DNA from: CAIVAT01 sp964525995
GTDB taxonomy: Bacteria; Bacteroidota; Bacteroidia; Bacteroidales; FEN-979
DNA length: 64,000 nucleotides
Assembly: GCA_964525995.1 (NCBI GenBank)
Contig: CAZGIM010000006.1
Coordinates: 62,001 to 126,000 of the forward strand
Reading direction: 5' to 3'
The notes beneath the pieces are model-generated. The model was not told where the DNA came from. It saw nothing but the letters and a program-made list of their open reading frames with translations, and searched no databases. Position 1 is the stretch's first letter. Each line of letters opens with the position of its first letter. The translations under genes and the position numbers were made by a program. Positions 46,183-54,209 of the stretch are shown here, one piece after another.

Positions 46183-46644
46183 TCAAAGCTTCTGGTAAAT
46201 CTTGCTCACGATTTTCCAGTCGTTGCCGAACTTGTACAGGCATTGATAATCGATAAAGGTCGGCTTTGAACCTACGTAAAACTCGAATTTGGCTACTGCC
46301 GCATTTCCGGTGACGTCCACGTTCAGAAATTTGACGGAGATCAGCTCTTCCGTGTTCCGGGGAAGTTTACCCGATTGAAGATCCGCCTTGGTCTTCTTTT
46401 TCCAATCAGTAATCGAAAATTTCTTTAATTCGCCATCTCTTCCCGGAATCAGCATCTCGAATCCCGGATGGAATCCCAGATTTATCTTCACGGTGTCGCC
46501 TTCATTCTGAAGTCCTTCGACATAGGCGGTCTGGATGATCTTTTTAATGGCCAGAATATCGTCACCGGCCTGCTGTAATGACTGTGTCCGGCCCGGGAGC
46601 CAGAAGAGAACCGACAGCGCAACAATGAGCAGATTCTTAATCAT
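46183..46644 (-). CDS. Exported NTF2-like (lumazine-binding-fold) protein
   Basis: 153 residues from ATG 46644, which opens a signal peptide (MIKNLLIVALSVLFWLPGRTQ). The body, with IKKIIQTAYVEGLQNEGD, FHPGFEML, ITDWKKK and VAKFEFYVG to KIVSKIYQKL, has the helix plus curved sheet pattern of the NTF2-like/putative lumazine-binding family. No catalytic residues can be named. The frame is open upstream to 46827, but the promoter-like element at 46742 lies inside that extension and supports the shorter start. Confidence 0.8.
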   Translation of the reverse strand: MIKNLLIVALSVLFWLPGRTQSLQQAGDDILAIKKIIQTAYVEGLQNEGDTVKINLGFHPGFEMLIPGRDGELKKFSITDWKKKTKADLQSGKLPRNTEELISVKFLNVDVTGNAAVAKFEFYVGSKPTFIDYQCLYKFGNDWKIVSKIYQKL

Positions 46645-46741
46645 AGGGGTTGGATTTTGAAATAACGGTAATAAAGGAGTATAAGGGTTGAACGCAACAG
46701 GAAAATCTAAGATGTAAATTTCAGATGAACAATGAATAATG

Positions 46742-46749
46742 CAAAGGTA
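46742..46749 (-). promoter_or_regulatory. Candidate promoter -7 element for the NTF2-like gene
   Basis: Minus-strand TACCTTTG (TAnnTTTG class) about 98 bases upstream of ATG 46644. Confidence 0.4.
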
Positions 46750-46823
46750 GGGTTTAAATTTGATCGAAAAGAATAAGGGACTGCAGGAATGATAAACCAT
46801 CAACCTTAATATTTTTTTTCTCG

Positions 46824-48914
46824 TCATTGGATATTCGACAGGTTAAGCGTTCCTCTTACGATCAATTTTTTTCCGGGTTGTATCGTCAGGTTGCTTCCGG
46901 GCATCAGGATCAGGTCGTGGCAACAGGCAGGTTCAGCGCTGGTTATCTGAGGTTGATTGATTGCAGGGAGTATCATGACATTGTGCAGGGAAGCGGGAAT
47001 CCTTTGTGGGTTCCAGTTTTGAGGATTATTCCAGTCGGAGTTTATGTTCCCGGTCCAGGTCAGCGTTGTGAAGCTTACTGGTTCACCGGTCCAGATCTCC
47101 AATGCGGGATCGCCGAAAACATTGCAACAGAAATGGCACCAGCGTTGTGCTCCGGGCTCAAACTCGCCTGGAAGTCCGACCCAAGGAGCTGTTTCAATCT
47201 TCGAGATCATCTGAGCCGTTCCTAAATGTCGTTCGGGCATTGTGTCGTTGTACATTGCGCTCACAAATTCGCGTTGGAGGTGCTCCGAAGGACCATCGGT
47301 CGTGCCCTGGTTAAACCAGCCGTATCTGGAATTAAAGATCCCGCCCACGAGAAAATTTTTGATCGACACCGATTTTGCCGCGATGCATCCCCCGCTAATG
47401 TCAAAGGAACCGCAATAGCATCCCTGGGTATAGAGAAGGGTGAAGTTGTGGTTGATCCCGTTGACCTGTGCGAAATTGTTGTCTGCAATATCTTCCATAT
47501 CCAGCCGGAGCATTGAAGTCGTGGAGGCATGTCCGAGATGATGCATGAACGAGGTACCCCGGTTTATCGAAGCGAGTAACATAGCTTTCGTCCAGACCCC
47601 CACATTCGACGTGGGGAAGATTACCGAATCGTAAAGCTTTGCGATCACGTTAGCTGCCGATGGAATCCCCTGGGTGAAATAACCATTGTCGGCATGGTCA
47701 TCGATCAATAATTCCATAAATGGTCCGCCCAGGGTAAATGGATCAATATACATGAATTCCCCAGCCATAAGGGGGCGGTTCAGTTCACCGAGTACCGGAT
47801 TGGTCTGATAGGCAACAGTTTTACGGATCATGTTCCTGAGTCCTGTCGTGTCGCTCACGGGGAAACGTCCCACGGAGATATCGGGCAACAGGTCGGCGTT
47901 ATCGGTCAGTTCTCCGTAGATATGGTTGCCATTGGCGTCGAAGGTTCCGTCCAATCCTGAATAGTACAGATCGGCGGGAATGCTGTAATCCTGATAGACC
48001 GTAGTGCCCGATAGTACCTTGCAATAAAGCCCTCTGGACTTGACCAGACTGTGGTCGCCCGCTAACAACACGTATTCAATACCGTAGTTCTGATACTGCG
48101 CAATGATGAAGTTCCTGATTTTTTCCGGAACATCGAACCCAGGCGTGGTGGCCAGGATGCTGTCGATGGTGATCACACGGGTAGCCAGCCCCCTTTGATC
48201 ATTCAGGGTGATCAGCGACTGAAATTCATTTTGAAAGATGACAGGAGCAACGATAAGGTACTGATACGATTCCTGCAGAGCGGGCAACGCAGCGTATCGG
48301 GCTAACATTTCCCGGTTCTGGATCATGGCGTGTATCAGTGTTTCCGTTTGTGGTGAAACCGAACCGGGAGCCACGGGTTTTTCATAAGGTTGCATCGGTT
48401 CGGTCTCAATACGCACGATGATTTTACGATATAGGGTCAATTGTCCGGTCGATGGTTGGTAGCTCAACGGCGTAAATGTGCAATGGGCGACAGAAAAGCC
48501 TCTGAAATACTGGGTCGACAGTGTTCCGTTGATGACAGATGGATAAGGCTCGCGTTGCAGGTAGGTGGTTTTATTCATCAGGAAATGAGGAGAAGTGTCT
48601 GATGACAAGGGTACGACCGGTTGACGGGGCATCAGCAGCCACCTGCCCGGGATCGGCTGTTCCTCCTCCCTGATCACGGTAATCGCTTTGGCTTTTTGTC
48701 CGGGAGGTAACAGGAGAACTACCTTCAGCCAGGGGAGTAAGGGATCGCCGGGCAGAGCCGACAGGATCGCCCCATCGACAGAAACAGTGCGGAATGATCC
48801 CTTGGTTTGACTGCTCCATTGGCCGATATGGTAGCACGTTTCTACTGTCTCCGGCATCCCGGTCAGCGGGAGCAACAAGAGCAGGCAACACAGATAGCGA
48901 TTTATCGAGGCCAT
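46824..48914 (-). CDS. Gingipain-like C25-family cysteine peptidase
   Basis: 696 residues with a signal peptide (YLCCLLLLLPLTG). An N-terminal prodomain (about 25-215) precedes the caspase-like C25 fold: YLIVAPVIF, YGIEYVLLAGDHS, DISVGRFPV, the catalytic His in FMHHLGHAS (near 458), and the catalytic Cys in YTQGCYCGSFD (near 499). The C-terminal 80 residues are a beta-rich segment (NWNPQRIPASLHNVMI, SNLTIQPGKKLIVRGTL) that ends without the T9SS sorting domain usually found on such peptidases. It may be shortened or use another export signal. It is divergent from the head-GIN lipoprotein. Confidence 0.85.
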   Translation of the reverse strand: MASINRYLCCLLLLLPLTGMPETVETCYHIGQWSSQTKGSFRTVSVDGAILSALPGDPLLPWLKVVLLLPPGQKAKAITVIREEEQPIPGRWLLMPRQPVVPLSSDTSPHFLMNKTTYLQREPYPSVINGTLSTQYFRGFSVAHCTFTPLSYQPSTGQLTLYRKIIVRIETEPMQPYEKPVAPGSVSPQTETLIHAMIQNREMLARYAALPALQESYQYLIVAPVIFQNEFQSLITLNDQRGLATRVITIDSILATTPGFDVPEKIRNFIIAQYQNYGIEYVLLAGDHSLVKSRGLYCKVLSGTTVYQDYSIPADLYYSGLDGTFDANGNHIYGELTDNADLLPDISVGRFPVSDTTGLRNMIRKTVAYQTNPVLGELNRPLMAGEFMYIDPFTLGGPFMELLIDDHADNGYFTQGIPSAANVIAKLYDSVIFPTSNVGVWTKAMLLASINRGTSFMHHLGHASTTSMLRLDMEDIADNNFAQVNGINHNFTLLYTQGCYCGSFDISGGCIAAKSVSIKNFLVGGIFNSRYGWFNQGTTDGPSEHLQREFVSAMYNDTMPERHLGTAQMISKIETAPWVGLPGEFEPGAQRWCHFCCNVFGDPALEIWTGEPVSFTTLTWTGNINSDWNNPQNWNPQRIPASLHNVMILPAINQPQITSAEPACCHDLILMPGSNLTIQPGKKLIVRGTLNLSNIQ

Positions 48915-48946
48915 AATTGCAGGAAAAATTTAATATTCAGATCGAT

Positions 48947-48954
48947 CAAATATA
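48947..48954 (-). promoter_or_regulatory. Candidate promoter -7 element for the C25 peptidase
   Basis: Minus-strand TATATTTG, 33 bases upstream of the ATG at 48914. Confidence 0.45.
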
Positions 48955-48977
48955 AGGTTTTTTCGCAAATCGTTTTG

Positions 48978-48985
48978 TAACTTTG
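48978..48985 (+). promoter_or_regulatory. Candidate promoter -7 element for the head-GIN lipoprotein
   Basis: TAACTTTG, 46 bases before ATG 49032, back to back with the C25 peptidase element. Confidence 0.45.
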
Positions 48986-49031
48986 TTAGAAGGAATACGT
49001 CTATTTTCGATTATCAATAAAATCAAAAGAG

Positions 49032-49745
49032 ATGAAAACAATTTCCTGGATATTGACTGCACTCTTTTTAGCGACACTCTTCACTTCCTGTGAAAAGGTA
49101 AAAGGTAAAGGTGAGCTGATTACCGAATCGCGAGCGGTCAGTGGATATACAACCATATCGCTGAGTTTTGATGGTGATGTGATTTTTACTCCGGGGCAGG
49201 ACTACACCCTGACGGTAGAGGCGCAGGAGAACCTGATGGAATATATAGAAACCGATGTGGAGGAGGGTACTCTGGTCATCAGAGAAAGACCTAAAGTTGT
49301 ATTTGGGAAACATAAGCCGATTACCTTCCGGATTTCCGCACCGCTAATCAGCAGGCTTGATATCAGCGGATCTGGAAATATCGATGTGATTGGTCTTTGG
49401 AGCGGTTCCTGGCTTGATGCCAATATTTCGGGGAGCGGGAACATTCGTTTCGATTCGATCAGTACTTACAATCTTGAAGCCCGCATCAGTGGTTCCGGAA
49501 ATATTTCGGGAGATGCCGGTCGGGCCAACCGGAAGACGCTTACCATCAGCGGAAGTGGAACCATTGATCTGCGCAATATCAATGCCGACACTTGTTCCGG
49601 AACGATCAGCGGATCGGGCGACATCTATACTTTTGTGAACAAACAACTTGATGCCACCATCTCGGGAAGCGGAAGCATTTATTATTACGGCCAACCCATT
49701 GTGAATGCCCATATATCCGGATCGGGTAGGGTGGTAAAGCTTTGA
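49032..49745 (+). CDS. Head-GIN domain (DUF2807) lipoprotein
   Basis: 237 residues. A lipoprotein signal ends in LFTSC (Cys about 20). The mature protein carries the DUF2807 head-GIN pattern: an N-terminal strand region (SLSFDGDVIFTPGQDYTL) followed by seven or more copies of an ISGSG motif spaced about 18-24 residues apart. These point to a right-handed beta-helix built from G-rich turns. The family is common in Bacteroidota envelopes as putative auto-transporter-like adhesion heads; its function is not established. Confidence 0.9.
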   Translation: MKTISWILTALFLATLFTSCEKVKGKGELITESRAVSGYTTISLSFDGDVIFTPGQDYTLTVEAQENLMEYIETDVEEGTLVIRERPKVVFGKHKPITFRISAPLISRLDISGSGNIDVIGLWSGSWLDANISGSGNIRFDSISTYNLEARISGSGNISGDAGRANRKTLTISGSGTIDLRNINADTCSGTISGSGDIYTFVNKQLDATISGSGSIYYYGQPIVNAHISGSGRVVKL

Positions 49746-49793
49746 ACTTCCTGTAATAGACAAACTTAATTCCGTTATATACCACCATGCATC

Positions 49794-49982
49794 TTGTTGG
49801 TAATTACTGGCCTTTGCCCCGTCGTGAATTCGTTGCTGGCACTCATCGCATCGCTGGTAGGTTACTTTGTTTTTAAAAGGAATATCTATTGCGGAGATGA
49901 GGAGTTGAAACGGTTCTTCGGGGAGGAGTATCTTAAATACTGCTCCGAAACCCCTGAATTTTTTCCCATATACAAAAAGTAA
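49794..49982 (+). pseudogene. C-terminal remnant of an isoprenylcysteine-methyltransferase-like protein
   Basis: About 62 codons with no ATG in frame (a TTG at 49794). One transmembrane helix (VVNSLLALIASLVGYFVF) is followed by GDEELKRFFGEEYLKYCSETPEFFP, closely resembling the last residues of the ICMT/phospholipid methyltransferase family. The upstream catalytic part is absent; the head-GIN gene ends only 48 bases earlier. I read this as the decayed tail of a lost membrane methyltransferase gene. A genuine small membrane protein is the alternative. Confidence 0.4.
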
Positions 49983-50276
49983 ATTCTTTCATATAGCCAA
50001 TCTATCCGGTTTTATCGGTAAAAATGTATCATTAGTCTAATGATTCAACCGGAGCATGCGATTACCATTAGTTTTGTTTTGCATTTGTTATGAATGTCAG
50101 GAGAAAGCCTGTGTATATTGACGAACTCCCGCTGACTGGGCTCGTTGTGCTTGATAGGATCCTGAATCTGAATGAAAATGCAACGCATGTTTCTTAATGG
50201 AATAATACTGGAAGGAACAGTTTTTTGATTGCGAACCTGTTCTGATCCGGTTGAGAAAATTGGAGGATCGGTTATA
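49983..50276. other. Intergenic stretch without a supported gene
   Basis: 294 bases between the methyltransferase remnant and the AMP-ligase gene. It contains a promoter-like TAGTTTTG at 50069-50076 and a 35-codon ATG frame at 50090-50197 with no recognisable family, which I do not call. A GGAGG at 50262 serves the downstream ATG. Confidence 0.5.
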
Positions 50277-51956
50277 ATGAGTAATTGTGATCAGACAACA
50301 CTACCGGATTTATTTAAAGTGGTCATGGAGCGGTTTCCGGACCATGGGATCGGATTCCGGCAGGATGATGGATCCACTCTGTTCCTTACCTATCCCCGGA
50401 TTCATGAAATTTCACTGGAATTGCTCGGCGTCCTTCAATCGAAAGGTATCGAGAGCGGCGATACCGTAATTCTTTCGGTGGATAAAGCCTCGGAGACAAT
50501 CCCGTTATTTTGGTGCTGTCAGTTCGGTGGAATCATTCCCGTCATTTTGCAACCGCCTGTTGCATTCTCCAGTTACAACAGGGCAGCCGAGAAAATAGAA
50601 AATGTATATCGATTACTTGATAATCCCTTTCTGATCCTGTCGCATTCCTATTGTGAAAACTGGAGCTCCGTTGTGATCCCGGCCAGTAACATTATCGATT
50701 ATGAAGATCTGGTCGGAAACTGTCAGGGAACTACAGGATCTATGACCCATCCGGACGATCTTGCCCTGATCCAGTTCTCTTCGGGAAGTACGGGGGATCC
50801 CAAAGGGGTCATGCTGACGCACCGGAACATCCTTACCAATATATCGGATATCGTGATGACTACAAGCCTCAGGCCCGATGATATTTATATCAGTTGGATG
50901 CCGTTATATCACGATATGGGATTGATTGGCTTTCATTTGACACCGCTTTCAACCGGAGGAAGTCATTATATCATCGATCCCGCTGATTTCGTCAGGAATC
51001 CTGGTCTCTGGCTTGATTTCATCGACCGGTATCACGGAACCGTCACAGGTTGCCCCAATTTCGGACAGGTTCTCATCAACCGGTACCTTTCCCGAAAACG
51101 GGATTTTGATTTTAATCTTTCATCGATAAGGATTCTTTTTAACGGGGCTGAACCGATTTCGGTTACTACCATGTCAACCTTTCTTGATAACCTGAGTAAA
51201 TTCGGTCTATCCCCTGTTGCCATGCTTCCCGCCTATGGCCTTGCTGAAGCGTCGCTGGCAGTCACTTTCCCTCCGGTGGGAGAGGAGGTCAGGATCGTCA
51301 GATTCTGCAGGGATACACTGATCCGGGAAGAAGTTGCGGTCGAAGCTGGGAACAATACTTTCAATGTGGTTGAACTGGTCGATCTTGGTCATCCCGTGCC
51401 CGAATGTCGCATTAAGATCACCGATGAGGCGGGCCGTGAGAGCGCACCGGACCATATCGGACATGTTATGATTCAGGGAAAGAATGTCACACAGGGTTAT
51501 TGGAATCCAGCGCGATCAGACCGCTATTTTTTCAATACTGGCTGGATCGACACGGGCGACCTGGGATTCATTCACAACGGGAGCCTTTTCATTACGGGAC
51601 GAACCAAGGATGTCATCTTCGCCAACGGGAATAAATATTACGCGCATGACCTCGAACACATCTTACTCGGACTTGATGACATTCCTGGCGGTAGGATTGT
51701 TGTAGCCGGGTGTTTTGATGATTCGGAAGAAAAGGAAAAAATCCTGGTATTTTTAATAGGCTCGGATCCCGACAAAATGGAACCGGTTTGCACCAGAATC
51801 CGACATCACTGTGCCACACTGCTGGGTCTTCATATCGGAACATTTATCCTTATCCGTTCCCATGACATCCCCTATACGAGCAGCGGTAAGCTGCAACGGT
51901 ATCAATTGGTGAACCGGTATAAGATGGGCGAATTTTCCAGAAAAGTCACATGTTGA
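50277..51956 (+). CDS. Fatty-acyl-AMP-ligase-like adenylating enzyme
   Basis: 559 residues from ATG 50277, preceded by a GGAGG ribosome-binding site 10 bases upstream; the frame extends to 50229. The adenylation core motifs are present: FSSGSTGDPKGVMLTHRN (A3), MPLYHDMGL (A4-like), FNGAEPI, YGLAEAS (A5), DTGDLGFIHNGSLFITGRTKDVI (A7/A8) and the C-terminal lysine region YTSSGKLQR (A10). The layout is closest to fatty acyl-AMP ligases, which load acyl chains on carrier proteins. No carrier protein, PKS or NRPS gene is adjacent, so it is an orphan and the acceptor is unknown. Confidence 0.85.
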   Translation: MSNCDQTTLPDLFKVVMERFPDHGIGFRQDDGSTLFLTYPRIHEISLELLGVLQSKGIESGDTVILSVDKASETIPLFWCCQFGGIIPVILQPPVAFSSYNRAAEKIENVYRLLDNPFLILSHSYCENWSSVVIPASNIIDYEDLVGNCQGTTGSMTHPDDLALIQFSSGSTGDPKGVMLTHRNILTNISDIVMTTSLRPDDIYISWMPLYHDMGLIGFHLTPLSTGGSHYIIDPADFVRNPGLWLDFIDRYHGTVTGCPNFGQVLINRYLSRKRDFDFNLSSIRILFNGAEPISVTTMSTFLDNLSKFGLSPVAMLPAYGLAEASLAVTFPPVGEEVRIVRFCRDTLIREEVAVEAGNNTFNVVELVDLGHPVPECRIKITDEAGRESAPDHIGHVMIQGKNVTQGYWNPARSDRYFFNTGWIDTGDLGFIHNGSLFITGRTKDVIFANGNKYYAHDLEHILLGLDDIPGGRIVVAGCFDDSEEKEKILVFLIGSDPDKMEPVCTRIRHHCATLLGLHIGTFILIRSHDIPYTSSGKLQRYQLVNRYKMGEFSRKVTC

Positions 51957-51998
51957 AATTCAAAATCAGGCATTAGGCATTGGCCATTAGCCATTTGA

Positions 51999-52151
<153 letters not shown>

Positions 52152-52152
52152 A

Positions 52153-53244
52153 TCATTTATATCCCACTGCCACATATCCGACCCAATGCCTCAGTGTGGC
52201 GGTAGCAGTTTGTCCCATCCCGAGGTCGCTCACCGGGATCGGTGGCTGGGTAACCGAAGTTTTGTATCCTAAAAGAGTCCCGGTGACAGGTCCGGTATGC
52301 AGTTGGTGCTCAAGGAACCAGGCTGTAAGCAATCCGAATGGAACTGAATACCGTCCGCACCACGTCCATTTATAACTACGATAGTTCGTATCCTGAACCG
52401 TAAACCGGGTAAACTGTCTTATTTTTTCTTTAGTCAGCGGCCCGATAAGGGAGGAATTAATGATTTCCATTTCGTGAGCCATGGCTTTGAAATATCCTGC
52501 GCTGTCGGTTCCGTAAGGCGCGTAATCACTTCCGCCCCAGGCCTCGTTGCCGTAATGCACGGCATCGTTTGAAATCACGATGGCCAGGTCGGAATTCCAT
52601 TTGAGATCCTTTTCCTGCATGATTTTCGTCAGCGCCAACGCGAACGATGATGCAAGTCCTTCCATGGTTTCGTAAGACATATACGGAATCAGAACCGGGA
52701 TGATCTGCACGTTCCGGTTATAATACTGCAGAAACGGGATCAACGCCTCCAACGAATGTTCGGAGGCATGGGCCGAGTCATGAACCAGGTAAGCTGAACG
52801 GGGCAGGCTGTTGGTGATTTTTTCCCTTAGCCATGAAGTCTTTACAACGCCGTAAGGCGCTTTCCAACCGTCATAATCCTCAAAGATGATCCTGTTTTCG
52901 AGTCCAAATCTCTTTGCTTTATGGGAAACACCGATCAGGATCACCGTGTTTGCCCGGATGTTTCGCAGGACTGCCGGATAGAGCCAGCCGGAATAGGTAT
53001 AATCGTCATGCGGACAAATTGCGACTTTCCAGGGTGTAAAACGTCTTATACCATGTTGATTCCAGCTATCCAAAAGCTGTTGTCCGTGTAATGAAAAAAT
53101 CCGGTTCATAACCGAATCCATCTGCCATGACTGCGTGGCGAAACCGACCGAATCAACCGGATTCCGTAACTTTTCGCCCGGTTTACCGCCAGCCAGCAGT
53201 AGGATAAGCAGTACAATGAATAAGTTCCCCTTTCGAAACGACAT
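52153..53244 (-). CDS. Second Memo-family (AmmeMemoRadiSam protein B-like) protein, exported
   Basis: 363 residues from ATG 53244, which begins a signal peptide or anchor (MSFRKGNLFIVLLILLLAGG); starts at 53283 or 53304 are possible. The Memo ligand positions are conserved: His79 (ICPHDDYTYSG), His108 (IGVSHKA), the Asp/His pair in ISNDAVHYGNEAWGG, and a Cys in TWCGRYSV. It has EHSLEALIPFLQYY, the usual Memo motif. It lacks the AMMECR1 part and differs enough from the 31859 copy to be a separate subfamily. No radical SAM gene adjoins. The tyrosine phosphatase gene is divergent from it. Confidence 0.88.
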   Translation of the reverse strand: MSFRKGNLFIVLLILLLAGGKPGEKLRNPVDSVGFATQSWQMDSVMNRIFSLHGQQLLDSWNQHGIRRFTPWKVAICPHDDYTYSGWLYPAVLRNIRANTVILIGVSHKAKRFGLENRIIFEDYDGWKAPYGVVKTSWLREKITNSLPRSAYLVHDSAHASEHSLEALIPFLQYYNRNVQIIPVLIPYMSYETMEGLASSFALALTKIMQEKDLKWNSDLAIVISNDAVHYGNEAWGGSDYAPYGTDSAGYFKAMAHEMEIINSSLIGPLTKEKIRQFTRFTVQDTNYRSYKWTWCGRYSVPFGLLTAWFLEHQLHTGPVTGTLLGYKTSVTQPPIPVSDLGMGQTATATLRHWVGYVAVGYK

Positions 53245-53416
53245 TTTTATTGATTTTGACTTGTTTTTTTTTGGAACATCCATTCGTTTAAACAGGTATA
53301 TCAAGGATTATCATGGTATGCTAATGATAGCAGGTAACCTTAAAAGGAACGTGCACGTAGCGGAATTTCCAAGATCTGCCCCGAAAATCAAATCTGAAAG
53401 GTACGTCATTTTTCGG

Positions 53417-53424
53417 TACCTTTG
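53417..53424 (+). promoter_or_regulatory. Candidate promoter -7 element for the phosphatase gene
   Basis: TACCTTTG ends 15 bases before ATG 53440. A TTG at 53422 that would start a longer frame lies inside this element, which supports ATG 53440 with a very short leader. Confidence 0.45.
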
Positions 53425-53439
53425 GAACTGAAAAAGCTC

Positions 53440-54180
53440 ATGGTGAAAATGATCCTTGCATCTCAACCCAATTTTCGCGATCTGGGAGGAATTACAACCG
53501 GTGATGGCCGGAGGATAAGGCATGGATTGCTTTACCGAAGCGGCGACCTCTCACGTTTGGATGATATGGAGTTAACCATGTTGGAGAACCTTGGACTCCG
53601 GGCTGTCATTGATCTCAGGGCAAAGCGGGAGATTGCCAGACATCCTGACCGGCTTCCAACCACCATCCGGAAGGTCTTTAATATTCACATTCACGATACC
53701 GCCCGCGACCATGCCGAAAAGTTGTTTAATGAACGGAATTCGGAAGCACTCCGGTCGGTCTTAACCAACGATTATATCAGGATGGTGCGCGACCATGATC
53801 ATGAGTTTGCCAGGTTTCTTGAAATCCTGGCCACTACATCGCATCTGCCGCTGGTCTATCACTGTGCCGCCGGTAAAGACCGTACGGGGCTTGCAACCCT
53901 CTTTCTTCTTTCTGCATTGGGAGTTTCCGACGAAAAGATCAAGCAGGATTATTTAGCCTCCAACCTCCATCTGTCGGCACTGAATGATAAAATCATAACT
54001 AAAATCAATGGAGAAGGGCTTGACGGTGATATGTTACGACCACTGTTCGAAGTCAGGATCGATTATTTGAATGCAGCGTTAAAGGAGATCGAAACCCGGT
54101 TTGGCGGACTTAACCGTTATGTCGTAAACAATCTGAAGGCAAACAGGGAAGCGCTCCGGAAAAGGTTTTTAGAGGATTGA
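53440..54180 (+). CDS. Tyrosine/lipid-type protein phosphatase (dual-specificity fold)
   Basis: 246 residues. It opens NFRDLGGITTGDGRRIRHGLLYRSGDLSRL, diagnostic of the Y_phosphatase3/LipA-like family, and carries the CX5R loop HCAAGKDRTG near residue 142, with the general-acid region upstream (HIHDTARDH). Such enzymes dephosphorylate phosphotyrosine or phosphoinositides; bacterial substrates vary. No signal peptide is present, so it should be cytoplasmic. It is convergent with the PEP-utilising phosphotransferase gene. Confidence 0.9.
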   Translation: MVKMILASQPNFRDLGGITTGDGRRIRHGLLYRSGDLSRLDDMELTMLENLGLRAVIDLRAKREIARHPDRLPTTIRKVFNIHIHDTARDHAEKLFNERNSEALRSVLTNDYIRMVRDHDHEFARFLEILATTSHLPLVYHCAAGKDRTGLATLFLLSALGVSDEKIKQDYLASNLHLSALNDKIITKINGEGLDGDMLRPLFEVRIDYLNAALKEIETRFGGLNRYVVNNLKANREALRKRFLED

Positions 54181-54209
54181 ATCCAGTCGCAAATTTGCCG
54201 GGACCATCC

